DNA of 19,243 nt. Source: JACCXJ01 sp052387115. GTDB lineage: Bacteria; Pseudomonadota; Gammaproteobacteria; JACCXJ01. The stretch's first letter is position 1. The number at the start of each line of letters is the position of its first letter. Below, in pieces: positions 7,131-14,677 of the stretch. The notes beneath the pieces were generated by a model, which did no database searches, was not told the DNA's origin, and was given only the letters and a program-made list of their open reading frames with translations. The position numbers and the translations under genes are program-made. Location: positions 1 through 19,243 of the forward strand of contig JBQTJM010000396.1 of the NCBI GenBank assembly GCA_052387115.1. Direction: 5' to 3'.

Positions 7131-8015
7131 CTACCCAAGGCCGGTTCCGCGCTGGCGGTACGCAAATGCCGGCAACGCGAAGAAGCCGGTCGGCTCGGGA
7201 TCGCGGTACCCGCTCGTCTGGTGTCGCGCGAGGAAACCTTCGATCTCGCGCTCGACCGCCTCGGGGTGCGAGTCGATGCCCCGGAGGCCCACGCCATCGA
7301 CCTCGTGCCACTCCGCGCGCGGAAGCGTGCGCGCGAGGAGCTCGGTGATGCGCCCGGTGGAGGCGCGCGTCCGAGTCCCGCAGAGGAGCAAAACCGGAAG
7401 GTCGATCGCGGCGTACCCGGAGGGCGGCATCGGATCGGCGAGCTCGGCCTCGAGCCGCGCGCACAGCTCCGGCATGCGCCAGGCGATCGCCGCCCGCTCT
7501 GGGGTGGAAAGCCTCTCCCATGCGTCTCTGCCCAACCGGTGGTCCACATAGCGCAGTGCGGCCCGGAACCCATCGCCCGCATCGAGATAGCGCCGCAGCA
7601 CGAGTCGCAGTACCGCGATGTCCATCGTGGCGCCCCGGGACCCAGGGTCCGCGAGCAAGAGGCTGAAGAGCGTCGGCTCGTACAGCACCAGCCCCCCGAT
7701 GCGCTCGCGGCGCGCGAGCGCGAGTCGGAGGGCCACCGCCGCTCCATAGTCATGGCCCACGAGGTACACCTTGCCCGGAATGGCATCCACCACGGGCGCG
7801 ATCGAGGCCGCTTCGGCGTCCAGCGAGAGCGGCTCGCCCGAGGCGCGGCTCGCGGCATAGCCACCGAGCTCCGGTGCCAGCACGCGGTAGCGAAAGCCCA
7901 GACGCCCGGGGAGCGACTGCCGTTGCAGGCTCGCGCCCAGGCCCGCATCGAGGCAGATCACCGTGGGTCGAACGCCCTCGGCCTTTACGGGTCGTCGTGA
8001 TGGAAGTAGGTTCAT
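7131..8015 (-). CDS. Alpha/beta-fold hydrolase-like protein with altered catalytic positions
   Basis: This 294-aa protein has the shape of a single-domain alpha/beta hydrolase: an N-terminal strand and LDAGLG loop (22-27), RYRVLAPELGGYAAS (43-56), a nucleophile elbow GHDYG (87-91), a helical cap (about 115-200), LPVLLLCGTRTRAST (206-220) and a C-terminal SHPEAV. The elbow carries Asp89, as in haloalkane dehalogenases and epoxide hydrolases, rather than the Ser of lipases and esterases. The position where relatives have GHM is GLR (243-245), so the catalytic His may be lost unless His250 replaces it. No signal peptide is seen, so it is probably cytoplasmic. It is divergent from the binding-protein gene and upstream of the seven-repeat gene on the same strand (182 bases). 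The substrate is unknown. Confidence 0.8.
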   Translation of the reverse strand: MNLLPSRRPVKAEGVRPTVICLDAGLGASLQRQSLPGRLGFRYRVLAPELGGYAASRASGEPLSLDAEAASIAPVVDAIPGKVYLVGHDYGAAVALRLALARRERIGGLVLYEPTLFSLLLADPGSRGATMDIAVLRLVLRRYLDAGDGFRAALRYVDHRLGRDAWERLSTPERAAIAWRMPELCARLEAELADPMPPSGYAAIDLPVLLLCGTRTRASTGRITELLARTLPRAEWHEVDGVGLRGIDSHPEAVEREIEGFLARHQTSGYRDPEPTGFFALPAFAYRQRGTGLG

Positions 8016-8108
8016 ACCTTATGGCTCTCCTATCTGTGGCTGAGGGGTTGGGGGGCGCGGGTTTGAGAGGCCTTGTAATGATTCAACCTGGTCGTTCTCT
8101 TCGAAGCG

Positions 8109-8263
8109 TTGAAACCGTTTCGGGATCGCGAAGCACGGAGGTCCGTGCCTTTCCCGATGAGGGCAGAGTAGGGCGGGGGCCTTACCGGATGATTGCAAAG
8201 CGCCGGAATTTGCTTACAAATGAAATTGATTCGGTTACAGTGGTAACGTCGATGCGCGGGCTT
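8109..8263. repeat. Dispersed duplicated block, copy B
   Basis: This is the partner of 1858-2000. It differs by a 12-base insertion that forms a hairpin (GCACGGA at 8133, TCCGTGC at 8142). It fills most of the divergent intergenic region between the hydrolase (-) and the binding-protein gene (+) and reaches the codons around the possible ATG at 8252. Confidence 0.75.
8234..8247. promoter_or_regulatory. Palindrome GTTAC-N4-GTAAC (copy B), possible operator
   Basis: Perfect five-base arms are retained from copy A while the centre has changed. The site lies 32 bases upstream of the chosen start (8279) of the binding-protein gene and could control it, the divergent hydrolase, or both. No -35/-10 pair is obvious, so the function is tentative. 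Confidence 0.35.
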
Positions 8264-8278
8264 GCAGGCGATTGGCTG

Positions 8279-9262
8279 ATGCGATGGGCCGCATGGCGGG
8301 GTGCGGGGCTTGGGCTTGTGTTCACCGCCCTGCTCATGGGGGGCTGCTCGGCGCCCGAGGCGCCTGCGCCCGAGCGCCCGGCGCTGCGCTTTGCGCACAA
8401 CCTGTGGCCGGGATATTTCCCGATCACCTTGGCCCGGGAGCTGGGGTACTACGCGCGGGAGGGCGTCAACGTCGAGTTGATCTATACGGAAGATCAGGAG
8501 CCCCAGATCGCCGATTTCATCGCCGGCAAGTACGACGGCATGGCGCTGCCCATCGGCAGCCTCATCGTCGCCAGCGGTCACCACCCCGACCTTCGGGTGG
8601 TCTACGCGATCGACGAATCGGCGGGCGGCGATGCGGTGGTGGCGAAGCCCGCGATCACGGGCATCGCGGAGCTGCGCGGCAAGGTGATCGGGGCCACCTT
8701 GGGGGGGTTCGGGGAGCTCTTCGTCGAGCGTATGCTGGAGGCCGGGGGGCTGACGCGGGCCGAGGTCACGCTCATCAACACCGATTCCAATCTGGTCCCC
8801 GACCAGTTGCGCGCCGGGGTGATCGATGCCGGGCAGGCGTGGGAGCCGTATGTTTCGCGCGTGGTGAAAGCGGGGGGCCGGGTCCTGTACACGAGCCGAG
8901 AGACGCCCGGGCTCATCATCGATACGCTCCAGTTCCGCGCCGCGGTGCTCCGGGAGCGGCCCGAGGACGTCCGGGCCTTTCTGCGCGCCATCCTCCGGGC
9001 CGTCGAGCACTGGCGGGCGCACCCCGAAGAGGACAACGCGATCATCGCACAAGCCCTCGCGATCCCGCCGGTCGAGGTGCAACCGATCGGGCTCAAGCTC
9101 CTGAGCCTCGCGGACAATCGCCGGGCCTTCGATCGCGACGACCCGGCGTCGCTCTATCAGAGCGCCCGCGCCTATGTCGATTTCTACATCCGGACCGGGA
9201 GCCTCGGGCGTCTGCCGGACCTCGAGGGGCTGATCGATCCCTCGTTTCTTCCGGCCGAATAG
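8279..9262 (+). CDS. NMT1/THI5-like ABC substrate-binding lipoprotein
   Basis: From 8279 this is 327 aa. It has a basic N-terminus, a hydrophobic stretch and a lipobox LMGGC with Cys23, so it is an anchored periplasmic lipoprotein. The mature part has the NMT1/SsuA-type fold: FAHNLWPGYFPITLARELGY near its start, then GVNVELIYTEDQEPQIADFI, the hinge phrase LRGKVIGATLGGFGELFVE, and AGVIDAGQAWEPYVSRV. Relatives bind nitrate, taurine, sulfonates or thiamine precursors; the ligand cannot be told. The ATG at 8252 would add nine residues but has no Shine-Dalgarno and lies four bases after a palindrome. No permease or ATPase gene is in the window; the next gene is a sensor kinase, so a sensory role is possible. 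Confidence 0.88.
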   Translation: MRWAAWRGAGLGLVFTALLMGGCSAPEAPAPERPALRFAHNLWPGYFPITLARELGYYAREGVNVELIYTEDQEPQIADFIAGKYDGMALPIGSLIVASGHHPDLRVVYAIDESAGGDAVVAKPAITGIAELRGKVIGATLGGFGELFVERMLEAGGLTRAEVTLINTDSNLVPDQLRAGVIDAGQAWEPYVSRVVKAGGRVLYTSRETPGLIIDTLQFRAAVLRERPEDVRAFLRAILRAVEHWRAHPEEDNAIIAQALAIPPVEVQPIGLKLLSLADNRRAFDRDDPASLYQSARAYVDFYIRTGSLGRLPDLEGLIDPSFLPAE

Positions 9263-9290
9263 GTACGTGCATTAAAAATGTTGAACCGAA

Positions 9291-9460
9291 CCGCCCCCCA
9301 CCCCAACCCTCCCCCGTCCGCAAAAGGCGAGGACAGGGGAGGGAGACTCTCGGAGTCCCATCCCCTGTTCCCGTTGCTTGTGGATGGAGGGAGATTCGGA
9401 GTTCCCTCCCCTGTTCATGCTGTTGGTGAACGGTGGAGGGTTAGGGTAGGGGTCGGCGGC
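9291..9460. repeat. GC-rich inverted-repeat pair (MITE/REP-like)
   Basis: The left arm (9291-9346: CCACCCCAACCCTCCCCCGTCC then GGACAGGGGAGGGA) and right arm (9401-9460: TCCCTCCCCTGTTC then GGAGGGTTAGGGTAGGGG) are imperfect reverse complements. Related units lie at 16727-16843. The pair fills the 202-base space between the binding-protein and kinase genes and ends four bases before the kinase ATG. Confidence 0.65.
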
Positions 9461-9464
9461 GTGC

Positions 9465-12041
9465 ATGCGTAGACCGTTGTTTTCCAAGCTGAGTCCCCGA
9501 TTGATCGCGGACTTCCTGTTGGTCTCACTCGCACCGCTCTTGCTGCTCGAGTATTTCAACCAGCGCGCCACGCGCCAAGCGCTGATCGACGGCGCGCACC
9601 GGGCCCTCTACGCCAGCGCCACGCAGACTGCCCAGGCCATCGACGGCTTTCTCAATGAGAACCTGAACGGTCTGCGGGTGCATGCGCTTTTGCCCGCGGT
9701 TCAACGTTTCCTGGCGGCGCCGAGTGACGCGCTGCACAAGGCGGCCGCATGGGAGACGCTACTGCGATTGAGCCGCAAGGACACCGTGAACCTCATCTCC
9801 TTCGCCGTGCTCGATCTCGCCGGTCATAACCTCCTCGACACGCGCACGGTACAGGCCGGGCGTGATGAATCGGAGCGTGACTACTTCAAGGCGCTCCTGG
9901 CCACGAAGGTGCCGGCGGTCTCGGCGATGCAGTTCGCGGATGCACCCGGTAACGCCTTGACATTGCACTTCGCCAGCCTGGTGTGGGACCCCGCGGGCCG
10001 GCCCCTCGGGATCTTGCGGATCACCTACAACGCCACGGTGGTGCAGCAGCTCACGACGCAAGCCCTGCATGCCTCACCGAGCGCACGCGTGCTGTTGCTC
10101 GATGAGCACCAAATCCGGCTTGCCGACAGCGCGCAGCCACACCTGATGTTTACCTCAGTGGCCCCGATCGAGACGGACCTCATCCGCAGGCTTCGGGCCG
10201 AGTGGAGGCTGCCCGCGGGTAGCCCGGCAGCGGCCACGGGGCCTCCGGCCCTGGCGAGCGCCCTCCAGCAGCTAGCGAACGGCGGCCATTTCACCGCACC
10301 GTTGTCGATGGGATCGCAGGATCCGCGGGCAGAGCCCTACGCCGTCGGTGCCGCGCGGCTGCGCTATCGGCCCTGGCTCGTGGTCGTCGCCGAGCCCCAA
10401 TCGGTCCTCCTCGTGCCCATCGATCGCCTGCTCGGCGAGGGGCTCATCCTGGCCATTGCGATCGCCCTGCTCGTCTCGCTCTTCGGGGTTGGGATGGCAG
10501 ATCGGCTCACCTCGCCGTTCCGGACGCTGACCGAGGCCGTATCTCGCTTTTCGGCCGGTGAACGTGGGGTGAAGGTGGCCGTGCGTTCCGAAGACGAGGC
10601 CGGCGAGCTGGCGCGGGCCTTCAACGACATGATGGGGCGGATCCGGGCCCATACCGAGGATCTGGAGGCGCAGGTGGCGGAGCGCACGCAGGCGCTGCAG
10701 GCCGATATCGCGCGGCGGGAGGCGGCGGAACGGGCGCTGGCCCAAACCCACGCCGAGCTCGAGCTTCGGGTCGAAGAGCGCACGGGCGAGCTGCGGGCCG
10801 CTCACGCCCGGCTGCAAGAGGAGCTCGCCGAGCGCGAGCGCGCCGAGTCCGAAAAGGCGCGGCTGGAGGCACAGCTCCGCCAGGCGCAGAAGCTCGAGGC
10901 GATCGGCACGCTCGCGGGCGGGATCGCCCATGATTTCAACAATATACTGGGTGCCATCGTGGGCTACGCGGAGATGGCGCTGGACGCCGTGCCCGCGGGT
11001 AGCAACCTCCGGCGCTATCTCGGGAACGTGATGGTGGCGGCGAACCGGGCGAAGGATCTGGTCGATCAAATCCTGGCCTTCACGCAGCCGGGAAGCCGGG
11101 AACACATCCCGGTGCGGCTCGGGCCGCTGCTCGGCGAGATCGCGGAGCTGATCAAGGCCTCGCTGCCCGAGATCATCGAGCTAAAGCTCTGCGTGCACGC
11201 AGAGGATGCGACGGTGCAGGGCGATGTGATCCGCCTGCATCAGCTCTTGATGAATGTCTGCACCAATGCGGTACAGGCGATGCCGGAAGGCGGGCTGCTG
11301 GAGATTGCCCTCGATGTGATCGAGCTCGGCGAGCGCATGGTGCAGAGACATCACATCATAGAGCCGGGGGCCTATGTGCGCCTCAAAGTAACGGACACCG
11401 GACACGGGATCGACGAGGCCACGCTCGATCGGGTCTTCGATCCCTTCTTCACCACCAAGGACCTCGGCCAGGGGACCGGGCTCGGCCTGTCCCTGGCACA
11501 CAGCATCGTGAGCGACCACGGTGGTGCCATCGAGGTTTTGAGCACACCGGGTCAGGGGAGCAGCTTCACGGTCTACCTCCCCCTGTCTGAGGACACCGCC
11601 TCCGCGAGCGGTATCGAGCGCGTGCCGATCCCCAAGGGTCGCGGAGAGACCGTCCTCCTCGTCGACGACGACGAGGCGCTGGTGCTCCTCGGTGAGGAGA
11701 TGATCGCGGCCCTCGGCTACGAACCCGTCGGGTTCCAAGACAGTCAGGCGGCCCTCGAGGCATTCCAAGCGCGGCCGGGGCACTTTGATCTCGTCGTCAC
11801 CGATCAGCTCATGCCGCGCATGAGCGGTACCGAGCTTGCCACGCGCCTGCGGGAGATCCGCCCGGATATCCCGGTCTTGCTCATGAGCGGCTTCGGTGGG
11901 CCGGAGCTTGCCCACAAGGCACAACGCGCGGCGGTCCAGGCTCTGCTCAAAAAGCCGCTGCAGTCCCGCGACCTGGCCCAGGCCATCGCCAGCGCCTTGA
12001 GCGTCAACAAGAAATTCGCTGCGGACTCGCGACAGTCCTAG
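9465..12041 (+). CDS. Membrane hybrid sensor histidine kinase (Cache-like sensor, HAMP, HisKA, HATPase, receiver)
   Basis: This 858-aa protein has transmembrane helices at about 13-32 and 323-345 enclosing a 290-residue periplasmic sensor, probably a double Cache-type domain. A HAMP domain (about 346-398) and a long coiled coil (about 398-478) follow. The H-box GGIAHDFNNIL gives His489 as phospho-acceptor. The ATP-binding domain has an N-box (LLMNVCTNAVQAM), DTGHGI (Asp645) and GQGTGLGL. The C-terminal receiver has DDD (734-736), phospho-acceptor Asp780 in VVTDQLMP and Lys830. All key residues are present. The HDFNNIL type with one attached receiver usually passes phosphate to a separate regulator, none of which is seen here. 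It lies downstream of a binding lipoprotein that may present ligand to it. The start lacks a clear Shine-Dalgarno. Confidence 0.93.
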   Translation: MRRPLFSKLSPRLIADFLLVSLAPLLLLEYFNQRATRQALIDGAHRALYASATQTAQAIDGFLNENLNGLRVHALLPAVQRFLAAPSDALHKAAAWETLLRLSRKDTVNLISFAVLDLAGHNLLDTRTVQAGRDESERDYFKALLATKVPAVSAMQFADAPGNALTLHFASLVWDPAGRPLGILRITYNATVVQQLTTQALHASPSARVLLLDEHQIRLADSAQPHLMFTSVAPIETDLIRRLRAEWRLPAGSPAAATGPPALASALQQLANGGHFTAPLSMGSQDPRAEPYAVGAARLRYRPWLVVVAEPQSVLLVPIDRLLGEGLILAIAIALLVSLFGVGMADRLTSPFRTLTEAVSRFSAGERGVKVAVRSEDEAGELARAFNDMMGRIRAHTEDLEAQVAERTQALQADIARREAAERALAQTHAELELRVEERTGELRAAHARLQEELAERERAESEKARLEAQLRQAQKLEAIGTLAGGIAHDFNNILGAIVGYAEMALDAVPAGSNLRRYLGNVMVAANRAKDLVDQILAFTQPGSREHIPVRLGPLLGEIAELIKASLPEIIELKLCVHAEDATVQGDVIRLHQLLMNVCTNAVQAMPEGGLLEIALDVIELGERMVQRHHIIEPGAYVRLKVTDTGHGIDEATLDRVFDPFFTTKDLGQGTGLGLSLAHSIVSDHGGAIEVLSTPGQGSSFTVYLPLSEDTASASGIERVPIPKGRGETVLLVDDDEALVLLGEEMIAALGYEPVGFQDSQAALEAFQARPGHFDLVVTDQLMPRMSGTELATRLREIRPDIPVLLMSGFGGPELAHKAQRAAVQALLKKPLQSRDLAQAIASALSVNKKFAADSRQS

Positions 12042-12210
12042 TGATTCTGGCGGCGAGCCTCAGGCATCGGGAGATGGTAGGGGAGATCGGGAGGCGGCTC
12101 GGCATCAGCGTGCCGCCATCGCGGCGTCCTCAAAACCTGAGCTTATTATTAGATTATTAGAGCATTGCGGTGGAGGTGTGGAGGGGCTTCCTACCAATAA
12201 GGGAGAGAAA

Positions 12211-13041
12211 ATGCGCAGAACTACCATACTGCTATCGCTCGCCTCGGCGTGCATCTATCATCCGGCGTGTGCGGAGGAACCGGGGGAAGAAAGCGGACCC
12301 TTCGCAAGTCAGAGCTTCAGCAGCACCATCTATCTCATGAATGACTATCGATTCCGAGGGATCTCCAACAGCGATGGCCCCGCCATTCAGGGCAGTCTAG
12401 ACTGGACCTGCAGCGGTTTTTATCTGGGGGTCTGGGGGAGCAACACCGAGTTTTCCGACGCCGACATCGAGATCGACTACTACGGGGGATACCGTTGGAG
12501 TTGGGAGGGCATCGGATTCGACATTACGGGTTATTACTATTCCTACCCGGGTGAGGACGAAGACGATTTCGACGAATTCGACCCCTTTGGCGGGCAGGAT
12601 GCGGATTATTGGGAGGTACACGGCGGGCTCAGCTATACCTTTTCAACCGTCCTCTCGCCTTCGGTCGCCGTGCATTACTACTATTCCCCGGACGTTATCG
12701 CTGAGGACGGTGACGGCCACGCCGTTCAAGGTAACTTCGGTGTGACCCTGCCCTTCGACCTCAGCTCTACTGGACTCGGGCTGTACGGTATCGTCGGCTA
12801 CCAGGACGTCGAAGGGGACAGGAGCAGCGGGGCACTTGGCGGCTACGACTACGTGTGGTGGCAATTAGGCACCCACATTACCGTCAAGGGTTACAAGCTC
12901 GACCTCGCGTATGTAGATGCCGAGGAATCGGATTCACTCGAGGCGTTCTATTCGCCCACCACCCTGCCCGACGGGCGGATCGCGGACTTCCCCGATCTGA
13001 CGGAAGGAACGGTGCTGTTCACCGTCTCCCGCATCTTTTAG
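12211..13041 (+). CDS. TorF-like putative outer-membrane porin
   Basis: This 276-aa protein starts at ATG 12211 with GGGAG close upstream; a GTG at 12178 in the same frame is less likely. The signal peptide is MRRTTILLSLASACIYHPACA, cut before EEPGEE. The mature protein opens with SSTIYLMNDYRFRGIS and GPAIQGSLDW, the hallmark of TorF/Gcw_chp proteins. It continues with alternating aromatic and polar strands (FYLGVWGSN, YYGGYRW, GFDITGYYYSYP) and ends in Phe (TVSRIF), as beta-barrels do. A strongly acidic loop (EDEDDFDEFDPF) stands out. It probably acts as an outer-membrane channel; the substrate is unknown. It lies 169 bases after the kinase gene, with an AT-rich patch at 12142-12162 that could hold its own promoter. 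Confidence 0.85.
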   Translation: MRRTTILLSLASACIYHPACAEEPGEESGPFASQSFSSTIYLMNDYRFRGISNSDGPAIQGSLDWTCSGFYLGVWGSNTEFSDADIEIDYYGGYRWSWEGIGFDITGYYYSYPGEDEDDFDEFDPFGGQDADYWEVHGGLSYTFSTVLSPSVAVHYYYSPDVIAEDGDGHAVQGNFGVTLPFDLSSTGLGLYGIVGYQDVEGDRSSGALGGYDYVWWQLGTHITVKGYKLDLAYVDAEESDSLEAFYSPTTLPDGRIADFPDLTEGTVLFTVSRIF

Positions 13042-13250
13042 CGGGACGCCCGGCCTCAGAGACTACCGCATCGAGCGCCGCGACCTCCCGCCCGTGGTCC
13101 GCGAGGCTGGTGCGATCCCAGGCTATCGATTACAGTGGCACATGGTCCGAAACGCAGACCGGCCTACCAGGGCTCGCAGGGCGTCTGTGCACGGTCCCAT
13201 GCGGGCTCGTTGATGCTCGCACCCACTCCGCGGCGTGCTACAGTCCGTTC

Positions 13251-13463
13251 ATGAGCCCGCCCACTAAGTCGATCAAGATCGCCATCCCCCACCGCCTCTC
13301 GCGTCAGGACGCGACGCAACGCCTCCAGAGCGGGCTTGCCGACTTGCGAAAAGACGATGCGGGTGGATGGCGCGGCCGTGTCGCTGGCTGGGCTGGGGAC
13401 GGGGCACTGGACCCGTTCGTAGCTGTTCAATGCGGGGCTGTATATGCTAAGATTCGGCCATGA
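13251..13463 (+). CDS. Short ORF resembling the start of a PHA-system family protein
   Basis: This 70-aa frame begins MSPPTKSIKIAIPHRLSRQD and continues ATQRLQSGLADLRK. That start resembles small proteins of the polyhydroxyalkanoic acid system family, in which a beta strand leads to an IPH-R-L-x-x-x-A-x-x-R-L helix. Those proteins are usually 90-100 aa, and the second half here (GWRGRVAGWAGDGALDPF) does not follow the family. It may be a truncated or degraded copy. No good Shine-Dalgarno is seen. The similarity is from memory, so the call is weak. Bases 13042-13250 upstream show nothing supportable. Confidence 0.35.
   Translation: MSPPTKSIKIAIPHRLSRQDATQRLQSGLADLRKDDAGGWRGRVAGWAGDGALDPFVAVQCGAVYAKIRP
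13446..13453 (+). promoter_or_regulatory. Possible extended -10 promoter for the Uma2 gene
   Basis: TGCTAAGAT (13445-13453) fits the extended -10 pattern TGN-TANNAT. A weak -35 (GTTCAA, 13425-13430) lies 17 bases away. Transcription would start near 13460, followed by GAGG and the ATG at 13473. It overlaps the end of the short ORF upstream. Confidence 0.3.
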
Positions 13464-13472
13464 GGTTCTGTA

Positions 13473-14024
13473 ATGACTATCAAATCTCAAGCCATCATCG
13501 AAGACCTTTATAAAATACCTGGCGATGGTAAAGCGGAAATCGTCAATGGAGAGCTTGTACAGATGGCCCCCACCGGATACTTGCCAGGATACGCCGCAGG
13601 TGAGATTTTTGCGAGTCTGCGTGAGTACGCGCGCCGTACGAAAGCAGGTATAGCGACCACCGATAATTTCGGCTTCGTCGTAAGCCTGCCGAACCGCACG
13701 TCGTTCAGCCCGGACGCTGCGTTCTATACCGGTAAACCTTCGGGGATGAAGTTCCTCGAGGGGGCACCGGTGTTCGCGGTTGAAGTGAGAAGCGAAAACG
13801 AGTACGGCCCTAACGCGAAGCGGGAGCTAGCGGACAAGCGTAAGGATTATTATGCGGCAGGAACGCTAGTGGTATGGGACGTCGATTTACTAGGGCCGGA
13901 TGTGGTCAAGTCCTACCACTGCAGCGACTCAGGTAATCCGAAGATCTATCGCCGTGGCGCGCTAGCTGACGCTGAACCGGCCGTGCCGGGCTGGCGCATG
14001 CCGGTTGATGACCTGTTCAGTTAA
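13473..14024 (+). CDS. Uma2-family (DUF820) PD-(D/E)XK nuclease-like protein
   Basis: This 183-aa protein starts at ATG with GAGG eight bases upstream. It shows the Uma2 layout: EIVNGELVQMAPTGYLPG (22-39), which resembles the family's E-I-x-x-G-x-L/I opening, then SFSPDAAFYTG with Asp81, VFAVEVRSENE with Glu104, KRELADKRKDYYAAGTLVVW (116-135) with its basic/Tyr helix and strand, and a closing PGWRMPVDDLF. These correspond to the acidic and Lys positions of the PD-(D/E)XK fold, so the active site may be intact. Family members occur in many copies in cyanobacteria and environmental proteobacteria; their cellular role is unsettled. It stands alone, with a 254-base non-coding gap after it. Confidence 0.85.
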   Translation: MTIKSQAIIEDLYKIPGDGKAEIVNGELVQMAPTGYLPGYAAGEIFASLREYARRTKAGIATTDNFGFVVSLPNRTSFSPDAAFYTGKPSGMKFLEGAPVFAVEVRSENEYGPNAKRELADKRKDYYAAGTLVVWDVDLLGPDVVKSYHCSDSGNPKIYRRGALADAEPAVPGWRMPVDDLFS

Positions 14025-14278
14025 AACTCTGACCGCTCAGCCACGAAGCCGCGTCTAATCTCGCCTTCCACCTGACTCGCGCCGGTGAGGGCAACGACTT
14101 CGCACACAGCGAACCGAGATCCGCTACTCTGGTAGGATGCAAGGCGCGCCTGATCTCTAGCATGCCGAGGCAAGGCTCTCCGATACGCTGGAACCTCGCG
14201 ACGTCGCGACCAGGGCCGATCTGGCAATAGCGATGTTTTTCTCCGAACGTCATTCCCGGGAGTAGCCTGGCCTGCCCC

Positions 14279-14677
14279 ATGAGCATCGAAACGCCCTTGC
14301 CGATCGGCGACTTCATCGATCGCCTCACCATCCTCGACATCAAGTCGGAGCGTGTGGACGACCCGGGAAAGCTCCGTAACATCGAGCACGAGCGCGGCGC
14401 GCTTTGGCAGATCTGGAGCGATTCCGCCTATTCTGGCGCGTCTATCGAGGGCGAGCAGAGGGAGCTCAAGCGCGTCAACGCCGAGCTCTGGGAGGTCGAG
14501 GACCGGATCCGCATCAAGGAACAGCGGGGTGAGTTCGACCGCGAGTTCATCGCGTTGGCCCGCAGTGTTTACCGGCTGAACGACCGGCGCGCGCAAGTCA
14601 AACGTGCCATCAATCTCAAGCTCGGCTCCGATCTCATCGAGGAGAAGTCCTACCACGGACAGGGCACTTCCCCATGA
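14279..14677 (+). CDS. DUF6165 family protein
   Basis: This 132-aa protein is mostly helical and charged. The N-terminus (PIGDFIDRLTILDIKSERVD) with the following DPGKLRNIEHE matches the DUF6165 signature, in which a G-[DE]-[FL]-I-D-[RK]-[LI]-[TS]-I-L motif leads to a coiled-coil region (about 50-90) and a Lys/Arg-rich tail. No signal peptide or membrane segment is present. Its stop overlaps the next start (ATGA), so it is translationally coupled to the GT9 gene. Relatives are usually found in LPS or surface-polysaccharide gene clusters. The biochemical role is unknown, though a helper of the glycosyltransferases is a reasonable guess. The 254 bases upstream hold no supported gene. Confidence 0.8.
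   Translation: MSIETPLPIGDFIDRLTILDIKSERVDDPGKLRNIEHERGALWQIWSDSAYSGASIEGEQRELKRVNAELWEVEDRIRIKEQRGEFDREFIALARSVYRLNDRRAQVKRAINLKLGSDLIEEKSYHGQGTSP

Noticed and set aside
8030..9082. A 350-codon minus-strand frame
   Set aside because: It overlaps the well-supported binding-protein gene throughout and encodes a His/Arg/Pro-rich product with no recognisable domain.
12085..12120. GGCGGC...GCCGCC stem after the kinase gene as a terminator
   Set aside because: The stem is only six pairs and no T-run follows; such pairs are frequent by chance in DNA this GC-rich.
14025..14278. Minus-strand open frames across the gap before DUF6165
   Set aside because: They run on into the antisense of DUF6165, have no ribosome-binding site and match no family I know. 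The gap is best left as non-coding.
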